Positions 1-8,393 of a stretch of DNA of 64,000 nucleotides are shown here, in pieces. Both the position numbers and the translations under genes were made by a program. The first letter of the stretch is position 1. The number at the start of each line of letters is the position of its first letter. The stretch spans positions 62,001 to 126,000 of the forward strand of contig JAQTLP010000002.1 of assembly GCA_028714855.1 (NCBI GenBank), read 5' to 3'. The DNA is from Phycisphaerae bacterium (lineage in GTDB: Bacteria > Planctomycetota > Phycisphaerae > Sedimentisphaerales > Anaerobacaceae). Below the pieces are notes generated by a model. That model worked only from the letters and a program-made list of their open reading frames with translations, did not search any database and was not told the origin of the DNA.

Positions 1-1894
1 TGTTTTTGATGTCCCCAACAACTTCAATCCTCGCATCGATGCGCTCCACACCAGTTTTGCGCGATGCCAACTGTATGGCTTCATCAAGTATCTGCCTGTG
101 AGACGTCCAGGTCTGGTGAGGCGCCGGCGGGCTGGCAAAGACAAACAGGTCATCGATAATCGCGGTAATTTGGCCAGCGTTTTTCCGGATTTGTTCGAGT
201 ATTTGTTTTTTCTGGGGGTCGGTCTCGCCGGCAGCGAGCATCTGTGCCCTGCCTGATACGACCGAGAGCGGATTATTCAATTCGTGGGCAGCGCCGGCGG
301 CCATTTCAGCCAAGGCATCCAGAACATCCGTGTTACCCGCAGTCAAGCGAGACGGCGTCTGTATGTCGGCGGGCGGGCCGGCGAGTGACTGCGCAAACTG
401 CTCAGCAAACCGCTGCCAGCTTGCGGAGGCAAAAGCCAAGCCTAACACAGCCCCTGCGATGGAGGCGGTAGTCTTAAACTTTTCCTCGAACTGCTCCGTT
501 TCCACGGGATAGTGAAGCTCGAAGACAATCGCTCCAACTGCTTTATTGCCGGCGAGCAGAGGGAGTAATTTCGTATGGCCCAGGTCGAACTCGACATTCA
601 ATTGCTCAAACAGCCAGCCGGTGTAATCGGCAGCGTTAAGAATTGCGAAGCTATTTGAAATTGCCTGCGGTATCGCCGATGCATCAGTTGGGGCTTTCAG
701 CAAGACGACCTTTGTCCGCGACGGACTTTCCACAACAACGGCTTTGAGGTACTGAGGATTATCCGGCGGGACTAAATATAAGCAAACCGAACCAGCCTGG
801 TAAAACTTCTGCCAGCGGACGGCGAAATTTTCCGCTACGTCAACCGGACTATCATTCGAATCCAGGCTCAGCAGAAACTCTTTTGTAAACTCGAAATGGT
901 TTAACGCGGTCTGCAGGAAACTGTTTTCGAGCGCCAATTCCGACTGCTTCTGCGCCAGCTGGTCGGCGGCAGCGTGAAGGGCGCTGCAATATTCATCGGC
1001 GGTAACCGGCGAATCCAGACCCAAAGCCTCTACTTTTTCTGCGATCTTATCCGCGAGAGGACTACGGATTTGCTCTAACTGGTCGGGGGTTATCGCCAGA
1101 AGCTGCGCTATTTTGTCCACTGAATCAGGCGTGTCGAAACTTCCCGACAGGCCGATGCCACACTGCCGGGCGATTAAATCGGCCAACTGAACCACCTGTG
1201 CGATTTTCGCTTCGGGCATACTTTGAGAGATTAGATTAACGTCGCTGTGGTGGAGCCAAATTGCGAGCATAATCTGATTGGGCAGGCGCCACTTTGCAGC
1301 GAGTCGTTTGCCGAGGATTGTATGGTCGAGGCCGAGATGTTTTTGCTCAAGCGTTCGTGAGCAGGCCTGCTGCGATTGCGCCTGTTCGACGATGGCGGCA
1401 AAACTTCTCGGCATTGCCTCATCAAGGGCGAGCTTTCCGATATCGTGCAGCAGGCCGGCCGAATACGCCAACTGCAAATCCATTTGAGGGGACAAAATCG
1501 CGGCGATATCTTCAGCACAACAGGCGACGGCAAGGCAATGTTCCACAAGCTGTTCTCTGAACGATACCCTGCGTTCATCCCTGCTGAAAGCCGGATAAAC
1601 CCTGACAGACAGAAGGGCCTGACGAACGGCGTGGGCAGGCAGTTTGTCAATCGCCCGGCGAACTGAGAAGCCCTCGCCGGGACTGTTTAAACCCTTTTTG
1701 TTCATAAGTGAAAGAATGGCGGCAGCAAGAGCCGGGTCTGATTCGACTGTTTCAGCCAAGTCCGAGAGCCGGGCCTGTGAGAGATGCGAAAGAAATCGTG
1801 CCGCAATGCAAGGCAAGGCCGAAAGGGAATTGAGGCGATGAATGACTAATTCAACCTGATGAGCAACTGTTGGGTCAGCGATTTTCCCCGGCAT
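1..1894 (-). CDS. HDOD-GAF-histidine kinase, 3' end cut off by window edge
   Basis: Reading from the ATG at 1894 gives 631 residues without a stop before the window edge, so only the C-terminal ATPase half is missing. Residues about 15-230 look like an HDOD domain (a region containing LLHDIGKLAL, His150), residues about 330-480 look like a GAF sensor, and a dimerisation/phosphoacceptor box AAGAAHELNNPLSVVSGRA places the phospho-His at residue 537. The expected product is a cytoplasmic sensor kinase that autophosphorylates and passes phosphate to a receiver domain. The gene just downstream on the window (1969-2541, upstream in transcription) is a receiver protein and a plausible partner; the gap is 74 bp on the same strand. 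No membrane segment is visible. The frame was checked at two points, His150 and His537. The ligand is unknown. Confidence 0.85.
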   Translation of the reverse strand, partial: MPGKIADPTVAHQVELVIHRLNSLSALPCIAARFLSHLSQARLSDLAETVESDPALAAAILSLMNKKGLNSPGEGFSVRRAIDKLPAHAVRQALLSVRVYPAFSRDERRVSFREQLVEHCLAVACCAEDIAAILSPQMDLQLAYSAGLLHDIGKLALDEAMPRSFAAIVEQAQSQQACSRTLEQKHLGLDHTILGKRLAAKWRLPNQIMLAIWLHHSDVNLISQSMPEAKIAQVVQLADLIARQCGIGLSGSFDTPDSVDKIAQLLAITPDQLEQIRSPLADKIAEKVEALGLDSPVTADEYCSALHAAADQLAQKQSELALENSFLQTALNHFEFTKEFLLSLDSNDSPVDVAENFAVRWQKFYQAGSVCLYLVPPDNPQYLKAVVVESPSRTKVVLLKAPTDASAIPQAISNSFAILNAADYTGWLFEQLNVEFDLGHTKLLPLLAGNKAVGAIVFELHYPVETEQFEEKFKTTASIAGAVLGLAFASASWQRFAEQFAQSLAGPPADIQTPSRLTAGNTDVLDALAEMAAGAAHELNNPLSVVSGRAQMLAAGETDPQKKQILEQIRKNAGQITAIIDDLFVFASPPAPHQTWTSHRQILDEAIQLASRKTGVERIDARIEVVGDIKN

Positions 1895-1968
1895 TTAGTT
1901 ATATCCTCGTATTCAACTATTAATTTTAATCACTAACCCGTAACCACCAACTAAATACCATTTAACCA

Positions 1969-2541
1969 CTATTGGCTTTTCAACTGCAGAGCAGCCGCGA
2001 TTTTACCGGTAAGCTCATCTATATTAAACGGTTTTTTTATGAAATCCTCGGCGCCTGATTTCAATAACTGGTCGATTTCATCCCGTTTTACAACGCCGCT
2101 TACGATAATAATTTTGATGTCCTCGAAATCAGGATTCTTTTTTATCGTCTGGCAGACAACGTTGCCGTTGATATCCGGCAACATATAATCGAGCAGTATC
2201 AGGTCGGGGCGGAACAACTGGGTGGATATTCCCGCTTCGTAGCCGCTGGATGCGGTTTTGGTTTCGAACCTGCCGTCCCGAATGAGAACATCGACTATAA
2301 GCTCAATTATTTCAGCATCATCATCAACGATAAGAATTTTCTTTTTGCCGGACTCGAGATTATCGAGGGGGATATCGTTTCCCTTCATAAATTTGATGAG
2401 ACTCTGACGCGGAATCCTGCGGAATCTTGAGCCTGGAACGCGAAAACCCTCTATCTTGCCAGCATCAAAACATCTGATGACTGTCTGCTGACTTATTCTG
2501 CAAATATCGGCAACATCGCCGGTTGTAAACAACTCCTTCAT
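1969..2541 (-). CDS. Response regulator: excisionase-type HTH fused to receiver domain
   Basis: This 190-residue protein has an N-terminal MerR/excisionase-like helix-turn-helix (residues 1-57, FTTGDVADICRISQQTVIRC) followed by a receiver domain (residues 67-188). The acidic pocket is Asp73-Asp75, the phosphoacceptor is Asp118 in LILLDYMLP, the switch Ser is Ser148 and the conserved Lys is Lys170. The domain order, DNA-binding part first and receiver last, is the reverse of most response regulators. The ATG is preceded by a strong GAGGAGGAG ribosome site. It lies 74 bp before the kinase gene on the same strand, so the two are probably co-transcribed and act as a two-component pair. The target genes are unknown. 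Confidence 0.9.
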   Translation of the reverse strand: MKELFTTGDVADICRISQQTVIRCFDAGKIEGFRVPGSRFRRIPRQSLIKFMKGNDIPLDNLESGKKKILIVDDDAEIIELIVDVLIRDGRFETKTASSGYEAGISTQLFRPDLILLDYMLPDINGNVVCQTIKKNPDFEDIKIIIVSGVVKRDEIDQLLKSGAEDFIKKPFNIDELTGKIAAALQLKSQ

Positions 2542-2608
2542 GTTATCTCCTCCTCTTTTTGACCAAACCTGCCGGCATAAAACCTCTCTAAATTGCCTTA
2601 ATATCCTA

Positions 2609-2637
2609 ATTTAACTATCAGAACATAGGTTTGTCAA
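2609..2637 (-). promoter_or_regulatory. Sigma70-like promoter for the regulator/kinase pair
   Basis: On the minus strand a perfect TTGACA (2637-2632) is followed after 17 bp by TTAAAT (2614-2609), about 70 bp before the response-regulator start. The -35 is ideal and the -10 matches 4 of 6 bases. Confidence 0.5.
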
Positions 2638-3121
2638 GCATAAAAAACACTGAAAAACCCAATTTTCTGCTATTAAAGCCTAAATATTATCAGCCGTTGG
2701 CATACCCGCATTATTTTTTATTGACGGAGGTTGTGTTTGTTGGTATATTGTAAATGTTGCGAAGGCGACTATGCCATAACCAATATAAGGCTGATAAGCC
2801 AATAAAGGAACATCGCAACAGGGAGACGGGCGATGAAAAGCAATATATAAAAGCCTAAGTCTCCCTTTTTATGCGCATCGCATTTCCCAAAGGCGACCAA
2901 AGCACAAATATAAGTCCGAAAACACAAACAAATCGAAACGCCAAGACATTTATCAGCAACCAGCTTTAACAATCTCAACGGCCCTGAAACTTAAACCAAT
3001 TGCTTATAGGGCTACGCTGCAGCGGGCTTTTTAATAAGTTTCTGACCTTAAAGGCAGCCTTTTATTAAGCCGAATTAAACCGTGGAGTCGTCGTAAACTT
3101 AACTATTTAAAGTAAATTCCA
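2638..3121. other. Intergenic stretch, no supported gene
   Basis: This AT-rich stretch separates the minus-strand regulator from the plus-strand GAF-like gene. The only sizeable reading frame (2978-2769, minus) uses a TTG start without a clear ribosome site and encodes 69 residues with a hydrophobic tail. I do not accept it as a gene. A promoter for the gene at 3122 is likely here but no convincing hexamer pair was found. Confidence 0.5.
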
Positions 3122-3781
3122 ATGGACCATAAACAACGATACAGAAGGTTGCGTCTGCTTATCAGTAAACTCAACAAAGAACGCAAAAAGCAGGCGAAAA
3201 AAACTGACATACTCTGCAATGACCTGATTGCAGCCCAGAGAGACTTTATCAAGAGATTAGATACCATCGGTTTTACGGCGAATTTCTACGAGGCAATCGC
3301 CGGGGCAACCGAGATGAGCAACCTAATACTTCTGGCCAGCAAGCTCATTAAAGACGAAACCGCCGATGCAAATGTTGCTTTCTTCCTGCTTCAAGCAGAC
3401 CCGCTTCGACCCGCGTCGAGCGAGGCAGGCAACTTTGAGCTGCATATATTCGAAAGCACCCAGCCGATACTGCTGGAAAAACAGGGAGTGGAGAATTGTT
3501 TCACGCCCGAGGTGGTGGACAACATCTGCAAGTCAAATAAAATATGCACTCTCGAAGATATGTTCGCAATGGGGCTGCAGGGTAACCTAACCCGCCTAAA
3601 TGAAATCTCAGCGGCTACAATCCCGCTCAACCAGGCGGGGCCATCGCTGGGTTTTATACTGATTTACCGCCCTGTGCAGAACAAACTGACCGCCGGGGAG
3701 CTAAACAACATAGCGGCCATATCGCCGGGACTGTCCCAGGCAATCGCCTCCTGCCGGGCGCTCTGTCCATCAGCCGATTAA
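3122..3781 (+). CDS. GAF-like sensor protein with N-terminal coiled coil
   Basis: This 219-residue soluble protein starts with a Lys/Arg-rich amphipathic helix (residues 1-50, likely coiled coil). It continues with a region of about 140 residues whose pattern (NLILLASKLIKDETADANVAFFLL, later LNQAGPSLGFILIYRP and LNNIAAISPGLSQAIASC) fits a GAF fold. There is no kinase, cyclase or HTH domain, so it may be a stand-alone ligand sensor or an adaptor for the two-component genes upstream. It is followed 87 bp later by tRNA-Phe. The GAF assignment is by pattern only; a conserved protein of unknown function is the fallback. Confidence 0.75.
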   Translation: MDHKQRYRRLRLLISKLNKERKKQAKKTDILCNDLIAAQRDFIKRLDTIGFTANFYEAIAGATEMSNLILLASKLIKDETADANVAFFLLQADPLRPASSEAGNFELHIFESTQPILLEKQGVENCFTPEVVDNICKSNKICTLEDMFAMGLQGNLTRLNEISAATIPLNQAGPSLGFILIYRPVQNKLTAGELNNIAAISPGLSQAIASCRALCPSAD

Positions 3782-3868
3782 AATTTCGCCGGAGACAGCC
3801 GGTTTTCCGGCAGTTCACCTCTAATTTTCTTGCAATATCAGTTTTTTATGCTAAATTCAGGCGCAACC

Positions 3869-3941
<73 letters not shown>

Positions 3942-4054
3942 TTGCCAGCTACAAGACTGAGAATTTGCCTGGTAGTAACTTGGGGCAAAATCGGCCTTGG
4001 CGAGGCTAAAAATGGGGTAAATTAGCGATAATTTTGAAAAATTACAAAAAAAAC

Positions 4055-4083
4055 TTGCAAAAATACCGCCGGGAGTTTATAAT
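4055..4083 (+). promoter_or_regulatory. Near-consensus sigma70 promoter of a small RNA
   Basis: TTGCAA (4055-4060), a 17-bp spacer and a perfect TATAAT (4078-4083) form one of the best promoters in the window. No gene follows on the plus strand until 4695, and a strong terminator lies only about 110 bp downstream, so it appears to serve a short non-coding transcript. Confidence 0.75.
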
Positions 4084-4089
4084 AAGTGG

Positions 4090-4228
4090 CGTAAGATATA
4101 TAGTTCTTTTCTTCTTATTGCATCTTGGCTTGCTGAGGCAGTGTAGATTTTTATAACCTTGTTCTATATTCTTTTAATGGACAGCTGCCTCATAAAAGCT
4201 GGAGTTTTTAAAAACTCCAGCTTTTTTT
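4090..4228 (+). ncRNA. Putative small non-coding RNA, about 139 nt
   Basis: The unit is bounded by a near-perfect promoter and an intrinsic terminator and contains no credible ORF. Inside, TGAGGCAG (4134-4141) can pair with CTGCCTCA (4185-4192), closing a roughly 60-nt domain with an AU-rich interior. ATATAG near 4097 can pair with CTATAT near 4162-4169. It carries none of the marks I know for tmRNA, RNase P or the 4.5S RNA loop. A compact 6S-like RNA is possible but the length is short. The class is unknown; the existence of a transcription unit is the supported part. Confidence 0.6.
4194..4228 (+). terminator. Intrinsic terminator of the small RNA
   Basis: A perfect 16-bp inverted repeat (AAAAGCTGGAGTTTTT, 4194-4209, and its complement, 4210-4225) runs into a T tract ending at 4228. 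Confidence 0.85.
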
Positions 4229-4327
4229 ATTGGTTTATGGTAAAGGGCACTCGGCATCTGCCGGTAGATATGCAACTATCTCTTTAAGAGGATTAGACAA
4301 CAAGCAACCATCGTAGCGAGACTTTAA

Positions 4328-4516
4328 TCACGCGGATTTGTTTATCAAGGCGGCCAAAAGGATATGTCTTAATCTGTCAACGCCGAGATCGTCGAGGTAG
4401 CCGTCGGTAAAATCCAGCTTAAATCGACCATCGAAATTTCTGATTCGTCTTTTAAGCTCGTCCCTGTCTAACGAGGCGATTGAAGTTGCTGTCTGTTCAA
4501 ATCTTTCCGAAGCCAT
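4328..4516 (-). CDS. Small conserved-looking protein of unknown function
   Basis: The frame opens further upstream (4609), but an AGGAG nine bases before the ATG at 4516 supports a 62-residue product that begins MASERFEQ. It is charged and soluble, with a centre of RRIRNFDGRFKLDFTDGYL and a C-terminal helix VDRLRHILLAALINKS. I recall short proteins with a similar FDG...LDFTD...LSVDRLRHIL pattern in planctomycete genomes, but no function is known to me. It is convergent to the small RNA and divergent from queA. Confidence 0.6.
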   Translation of the reverse strand: MASERFEQTATSIASLDRDELKRRIRNFDGRFKLDFTDGYLDDLGVDRLRHILLAALINKSA

Positions 4517-4694
4517 TGGCTCAAACTCCTGAAAAACCGTTTTCTTAAGATTGGATTCGCTGCTATCAGCATCGTCAATAATGCAGGGCCACTTTTGCAG
4601 GAAATGCAACGAGTACTATACAAATATACGAACCGGTTCATTAATTTGACTGAATTTTTTTGTCATTTTGCCGACGGTCTGATAATCTTCAGTT

Positions 4695-5741
4695 ATGAAA
4701 ACGGATAAGCTGGATTATTACCTGCCCGCCGAATTAATCGCCCAACAGCCGGCGGATGTTCGAAGCGAGTCGAAACTGCTGGTTTTACAACGCTGCAGCG
4801 GCGAGCTTACAGACAGCGTTTTCAGCAAAATCGGTGATTTTTTAATAAGCGGCGACTGTCTTGTGCTCAACGATACAAGGGTCTTGCCTGCCCGGTTTTT
4901 CGGCCAGCGCGGCAGCGGGGGCAAACTCGAAGCACTATTTTTAGCTGAGCGCGGCGGCGTGTGGGAAGTTATGCTAAAAGGTGCCGGCAAAGTCAAACAA
5001 GGCGAAACTATTTGTCTAAAAGACAAAATGGAAAACAATTTTTGCGAAGCAGAAATACTCGATAAAGGAAGCGAAGGCAAATGCCTGCTGAAGATAAAGG
5101 CAGACGCAAATGCCGAGGCTATCCTTGAAAAAATTGGTTTTCCGCCGCTGCCGCCATATATCAAACGTGGCAGAGACCGAGAGCAGGCAGCGATAGATAA
5201 TCTTCGGTACCAAACGGTTTACGCACGGCATAACGGCGCCATCGCGGCGCCGACAGCCGGGCTGCATTTTACAGATGAGCTAATCGAGCAATTGAAACAG
5301 GCCGGCATCCGCTTCGCGTATATAACGCTGCACGTCGGCGAAGGAACGTTCAAGCCGGTCACCACAGACAACCTTGAAGAGCATAAAATACATCAGGAGC
5401 AATTCAGCATCGACGAAGAAAATGCGCAACTAATAAATGCCGTGAAAGAAAAAGGCGGAAGGATAATCGCGGTGGGCACGACTTCTGTGCGAGTTCTGGA
5501 AACAATTGGAGGCGGGTCAAAAATCAAGGCCGCCGCAAGCGCAACGAGCTTGTTTATCAAGCCCGGTTATACATTCAAAGCAGTCGATGCGATGATAACG
5601 AATTTTCATCTGCCAAAATCGACGCTTATTGCGCTTGCGGCGGCCTTTTCAGGTCTGGAAAATATACTAACCGCGTATCAGCATGCCGTTGAGCAACGAT
5701 ACCGTTTCTACTCCTACGGCGACGCAATGCTGATAATTTAA
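4695..5741 (+). CDS. queA: S-adenosylmethionine:tRNA ribosyltransferase-isomerase
   Basis: QueA transfers and isomerises the ribose of SAM onto 7-aminomethyl-7-deazaguanine in tRNA to give epoxyqueuosine, the penultimate step of queuosine synthesis. The 348-residue length is normal. Family signatures are present along the whole chain: N-terminal DYYLPAELIAQQPAD, LVLNDTRVLPARFFG, GAIAAPTAGLHFTDEL, HVGEGTFKPV, and the C-terminal TNFHLPKSTLIAL with YRFYSYGDAMLI. No other queuosine gene is in the window. The stop codon abuts the stop of the convergent xylA gene with no spacer. Confidence 0.97.
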   Translation: MKTDKLDYYLPAELIAQQPADVRSESKLLVLQRCSGELTDSVFSKIGDFLISGDCLVLNDTRVLPARFFGQRGSGGKLEALFLAERGGVWEVMLKGAGKVKQGETICLKDKMENNFCEAEILDKGSEGKCLLKIKADANAEAILEKIGFPPLPPYIKRGRDREQAAIDNLRYQTVYARHNGAIAAPTAGLHFTDELIEQLKQAGIRFAYITLHVGEGTFKPVTTDNLEEHKIHQEQFSIDEENAQLINAVKEKGGRIIAVGTTSVRVLETIGGGSKIKAAASATSLFIKPGYTFKAVDAMITNFHLPKSTLIALAAAFSGLENILTAYQHAVEQRYRFYSYGDAMLII

Positions 5742-6872
5742 TTACTTATACATATTGTCAAAATGCTTCTGGGCGTTTACCACCGCGCCGCGCATCATAT
5801 CTTCGGCTTTGGCGGTTTCTCGCTGGGCAAGAGCAGCCATCAAGGCCTTCGTGTCAAGCTCTTTCGCAGCTTTCTCGCAGGCTTCCCAGCTCAATAAGCT
5901 TCTAATTACTCTGTCGATTCCCTGTTTGGTATTGTCATAGGCGCGGGTCTGCATATCGTGGCCCATCCAGCGATTGAAGCCGGCCTGCTGGAGAAGCCCG
6001 GCAATGGCGATATTAAAACCATTTATTCTGGCGCCGTTATCGATATCATACTTGCCTGGGCCGCCGAGAATTATGCCGTCGTTGTAACCCTGGCTGTTCA
6101 GATGCATATGCACCATCATACCGTTGTCCAATTCCTCGACGGTGTCGTAAACGTGGTCGAGACCAATCATTTCCGAATGGCCGAACTCCTTGTTCACGCC
6201 TTTTTTCTCTACGGAGACGCCGAACTCCTTTTCTATTTTCCTCCAGAACGCTATCGCGCTTGCCACTGTAGGAATCAGCATCGCGGGATGTCCCTCATTG
6301 GGCTTGGGTTCGAAACCTATGTGAAGGTTACCGCCCTTTTTCTGTTCGTATTTGCACAGGCCGGCAACACTTTCCTTGAGGTTTTGATACATCTGCCTGA
6401 TGCCTACCGTAGCGATGTCGTATCCGAATGAGCCGTTCCAGATTACAAATGCCGGCGCCTTTTTGATGTCCGGGTGCCATGCCTTTTTCAAAGTACCGTA
6501 TGCCAAATCTACTGTTTTTGTACCCAGCTCTTCTGCTGCTTTGCGCTCACTGGGGTCGAGCGAAGCGATACCGCCGTAGGCGAAATGACTGTGCGCGCCC
6601 GGGGTTATCATCGCCAGATACAACTTGTTGTCCACCAGCGCATCAGCGACAGCGGCGGCGTTTTTATCATTGACCTCGGAGTCGTAGTGCATTTCGATAC
6701 CGAGCTCGATATTGTCCGGAATATTGGGCCGAATTTTGTCAGCCACCAGCTTAATCATTTCCGGTGTGCCGAACTCGCCGCCCCATTCAGGTCTCATATC
6801 GCCGGGAACAAAACCGCCTTTGCCCGGATTAAACGTCCATCTGCAAATACTGTGTAAAGATTTACCTGCCAT
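5742..6872 (-). CDS. xylA: Xylose isomerase family protein (TIM barrel)
   Basis: The enzyme is expected to interconvert D-xylose and D-xylulose, feeding the adjacent xylulokinase. At 376 residues it is shorter than class I and II XylA (about 390-440) and lacks the classic WGGREGY box, but it has the metal-site landmarks GFEPKPNEGHP (Glu ligand), GHSEMIGLDHVYD and VHMHLNSQGYNDG, where MHLNSQ replaces the usual DAN motif. The short C-terminus ends at DNMYK. The ATG at 6872 is one base from the xylB stop, so the two genes are translationally coupled. The divergent sequence leaves room for a related aldose substrate, but the xylB neighbour favours xylose. Confidence 0.85.
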   Translation of the reverse strand: MAGKSLHSICRWTFNPGKGGFVPGDMRPEWGGEFGTPEMIKLVADKIRPNIPDNIELGIEMHYDSEVNDKNAAAVADALVDNKLYLAMITPGAHSHFAYGGIASLDPSERKAAEELGTKTVDLAYGTLKKAWHPDIKKAPAFVIWNGSFGYDIATVGIRQMYQNLKESVAGLCKYEQKKGGNLHIGFEPKPNEGHPAMLIPTVASAIAFWRKIEKEFGVSVEKKGVNKEFGHSEMIGLDHVYDTVEELDNGMMVHMHLNSQGYNDGIILGGPGKYDIDNGARINGFNIAIAGLLQQAGFNRWMGHDMQTRAYDNTKQGIDRVIRSLLSWEACEKAAKELDTKALMAALAQRETAKAEDMMRGAVVNAQKHFDNMYK

Positions 6873-6873
6873 T

Positions 6874-8370
6874 TTAACTGCTCCTTTCCATTTGATGTTT
6901 CAAAACAAGCTCCCATTTCTCGTAAGCCTGTTTATACGCTTCTGATAATTTATTGTTTGGTTCAATTTTCTTAACCGGTTTAAGCCCTGCAAAAGCGGCC
7001 TCCGGACTCTTATAAATACCAGCGCCTATTCCAGCACCTCTGGCGGCGCCCTGCGAACCGTCAGTATTGTAAAGTTCCACAACTGATCCGGTAATGGTCG
7101 CAAAGGCCTCTGAAAAAATGGGGCTGAGGAACATATTTGCGTGACCTGCCCTGACAGTTTTTGCATCGACGCCGACCCGACGCATTATACCAACACCATA
7201 GTTCAAAGCAAAGACAATTCCTTCCTGTGCCGCCCTCAAAAGATGTGCCCTGCTGTGGAGGTTAAAGTTCAGGCCGTGAATAGATGCGCCCGGGTCTTTG
7301 TTTTCCAGCGTCCTTTCAGCCCCGTTTCCGTATGGCAGGACCACAAGTCCATCGCTTCCAACTTTAACGCCGCCGGCCAATTCATCCATTTTCGGGTAAT
7401 CCAATCCATCGGTTGCATTATGTTTTAGCCAGCTATTCAGGATTCCTGTGCCGCTGACGCACAATAGTACGCCATATCTTGGTTTTTGCTGGGTGTGAGT
7501 AACGTGAATAAAGGCATTGACTCTCGACTTGCTGTCGTAATCGCTTTTTTCGGTGATTCCATAAACCACGCCGGAGGTGCCCGCGGTTGCCGCTATCTCG
7601 CCTGGGTTGAGGACGTTCAGCGATAACGCGTTATTCGGCTGGTCGCCCGCCCGATACGATATTTTGGTGCCTGCTTTTAATCCAAGCTCATCGGCGGCAG
7701 CTTTCGCCAACTCGCCCTGCACGGAGAAAGTCGGCACCGCCTCGGCAATCAAATCTTCTGAAATTCCATAGTAGTCCAGCAGAAGTTTGGCAAGTTTATG
7801 TTCCTTATAATCCCATATTATCCCTTCGGACAGGCCGGAGAAAGTCGTCTTTATTTCGCCTGTCATTTTCATCGCGACATAGTCGCCGGGCAGCATCATT
7901 TTGTAAACTTTGGAATAAATATCCGGCTCATTTTCCATAACCCATTTTAATTTCGAGGCGGTAAAATTGCCGGGCAGGTTAAGCATAGTCTCGAGGCACT
8001 TTTTCTCTCCGATTTCCGCTGCCGCTTTTTTAGCGAGCTGCACGGCCCTGCCGTCACACCAGATTATCGACGGCCTGAGCACCTCTTTATTTTTGCCCAC
8101 GATGACCAATCCGTGCATTTGATATGAAATCCCGATTGCCTTAACATCAGCCGCATTGAAATCGGTCTGGGATTTAATCATCTGTGTCGCCTTGACGACG
8201 TGCTCCCACCACATACTCGGGTTTTGCTCGGCCCAGCCGAACTTCTTGGCGATGATTTCCATTTCTTTCTTTGGCGAAGTTGCCGCCGCCAGGGCTTCCC
8301 CCGTTTCAGCATTCATCAACGTGGCTTTAATCGAGGAGCTGCCGACATCGTATCCTAATAATAACGTCAT
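6874..8370 (-). CDS. xylB: Xylulokinase, FGGY family
   Basis: This 498-residue sugar kinase probably phosphorylates D-xylulose to xylulose 5-phosphate. The N-terminal ATP-binding domain begins LLLGYDVGSSSIKATLM; a catalytic-region motif YRAGDQPNNALSLNVL and the C-terminal FGGY signature region (GASIHGLNFNLHSRAHLLRA) follow. The length is typical. It sits second in a minus-strand operon: the UDPGP-family gene is 23 bp upstream and xylA one base downstream. FGGY kinases have varied substrates, so specificity rests on the xylA neighbour. Confidence 0.9.
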   Translation of the reverse strand: MTLLLGYDVGSSSIKATLMNAETGEALAAATSPKKEMEIIAKKFGWAEQNPSMWWEHVVKATQMIKSQTDFNAADVKAIGISYQMHGLVIVGKNKEVLRPSIIWCDGRAVQLAKKAAAEIGEKKCLETMLNLPGNFTASKLKWVMENEPDIYSKVYKMMLPGDYVAMKMTGEIKTTFSGLSEGIIWDYKEHKLAKLLLDYYGISEDLIAEAVPTFSVQGELAKAAADELGLKAGTKISYRAGDQPNNALSLNVLNPGEIAATAGTSGVVYGITEKSDYDSKSRVNAFIHVTHTQQKPRYGVLLCVSGTGILNSWLKHNATDGLDYPKMDELAGGVKVGSDGLVVLPYGNGAERTLENKDPGASIHGLNFNLHSRAHLLRAAQEGIVFALNYGVGIMRRVGVDAKTVRAGHANMFLSPIFSEAFATITGSVVELYNTDGSQGAARGAGIGAGIYKSPEAAFAGLKPVKKIEPNNKLSEAYKQAYEKWELVLKHQMERSS

Positions 8371-8393
8371 TTATATAACCCCTTTCTTTAAAA

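Noticed and set aside
2769-2978. 69-residue minus-strand ORF with a hydrophobic C-terminus
   Set aside because: TTG start, no ribosome site, unusual Cys-rich first half and no recognisable family; likely chance.
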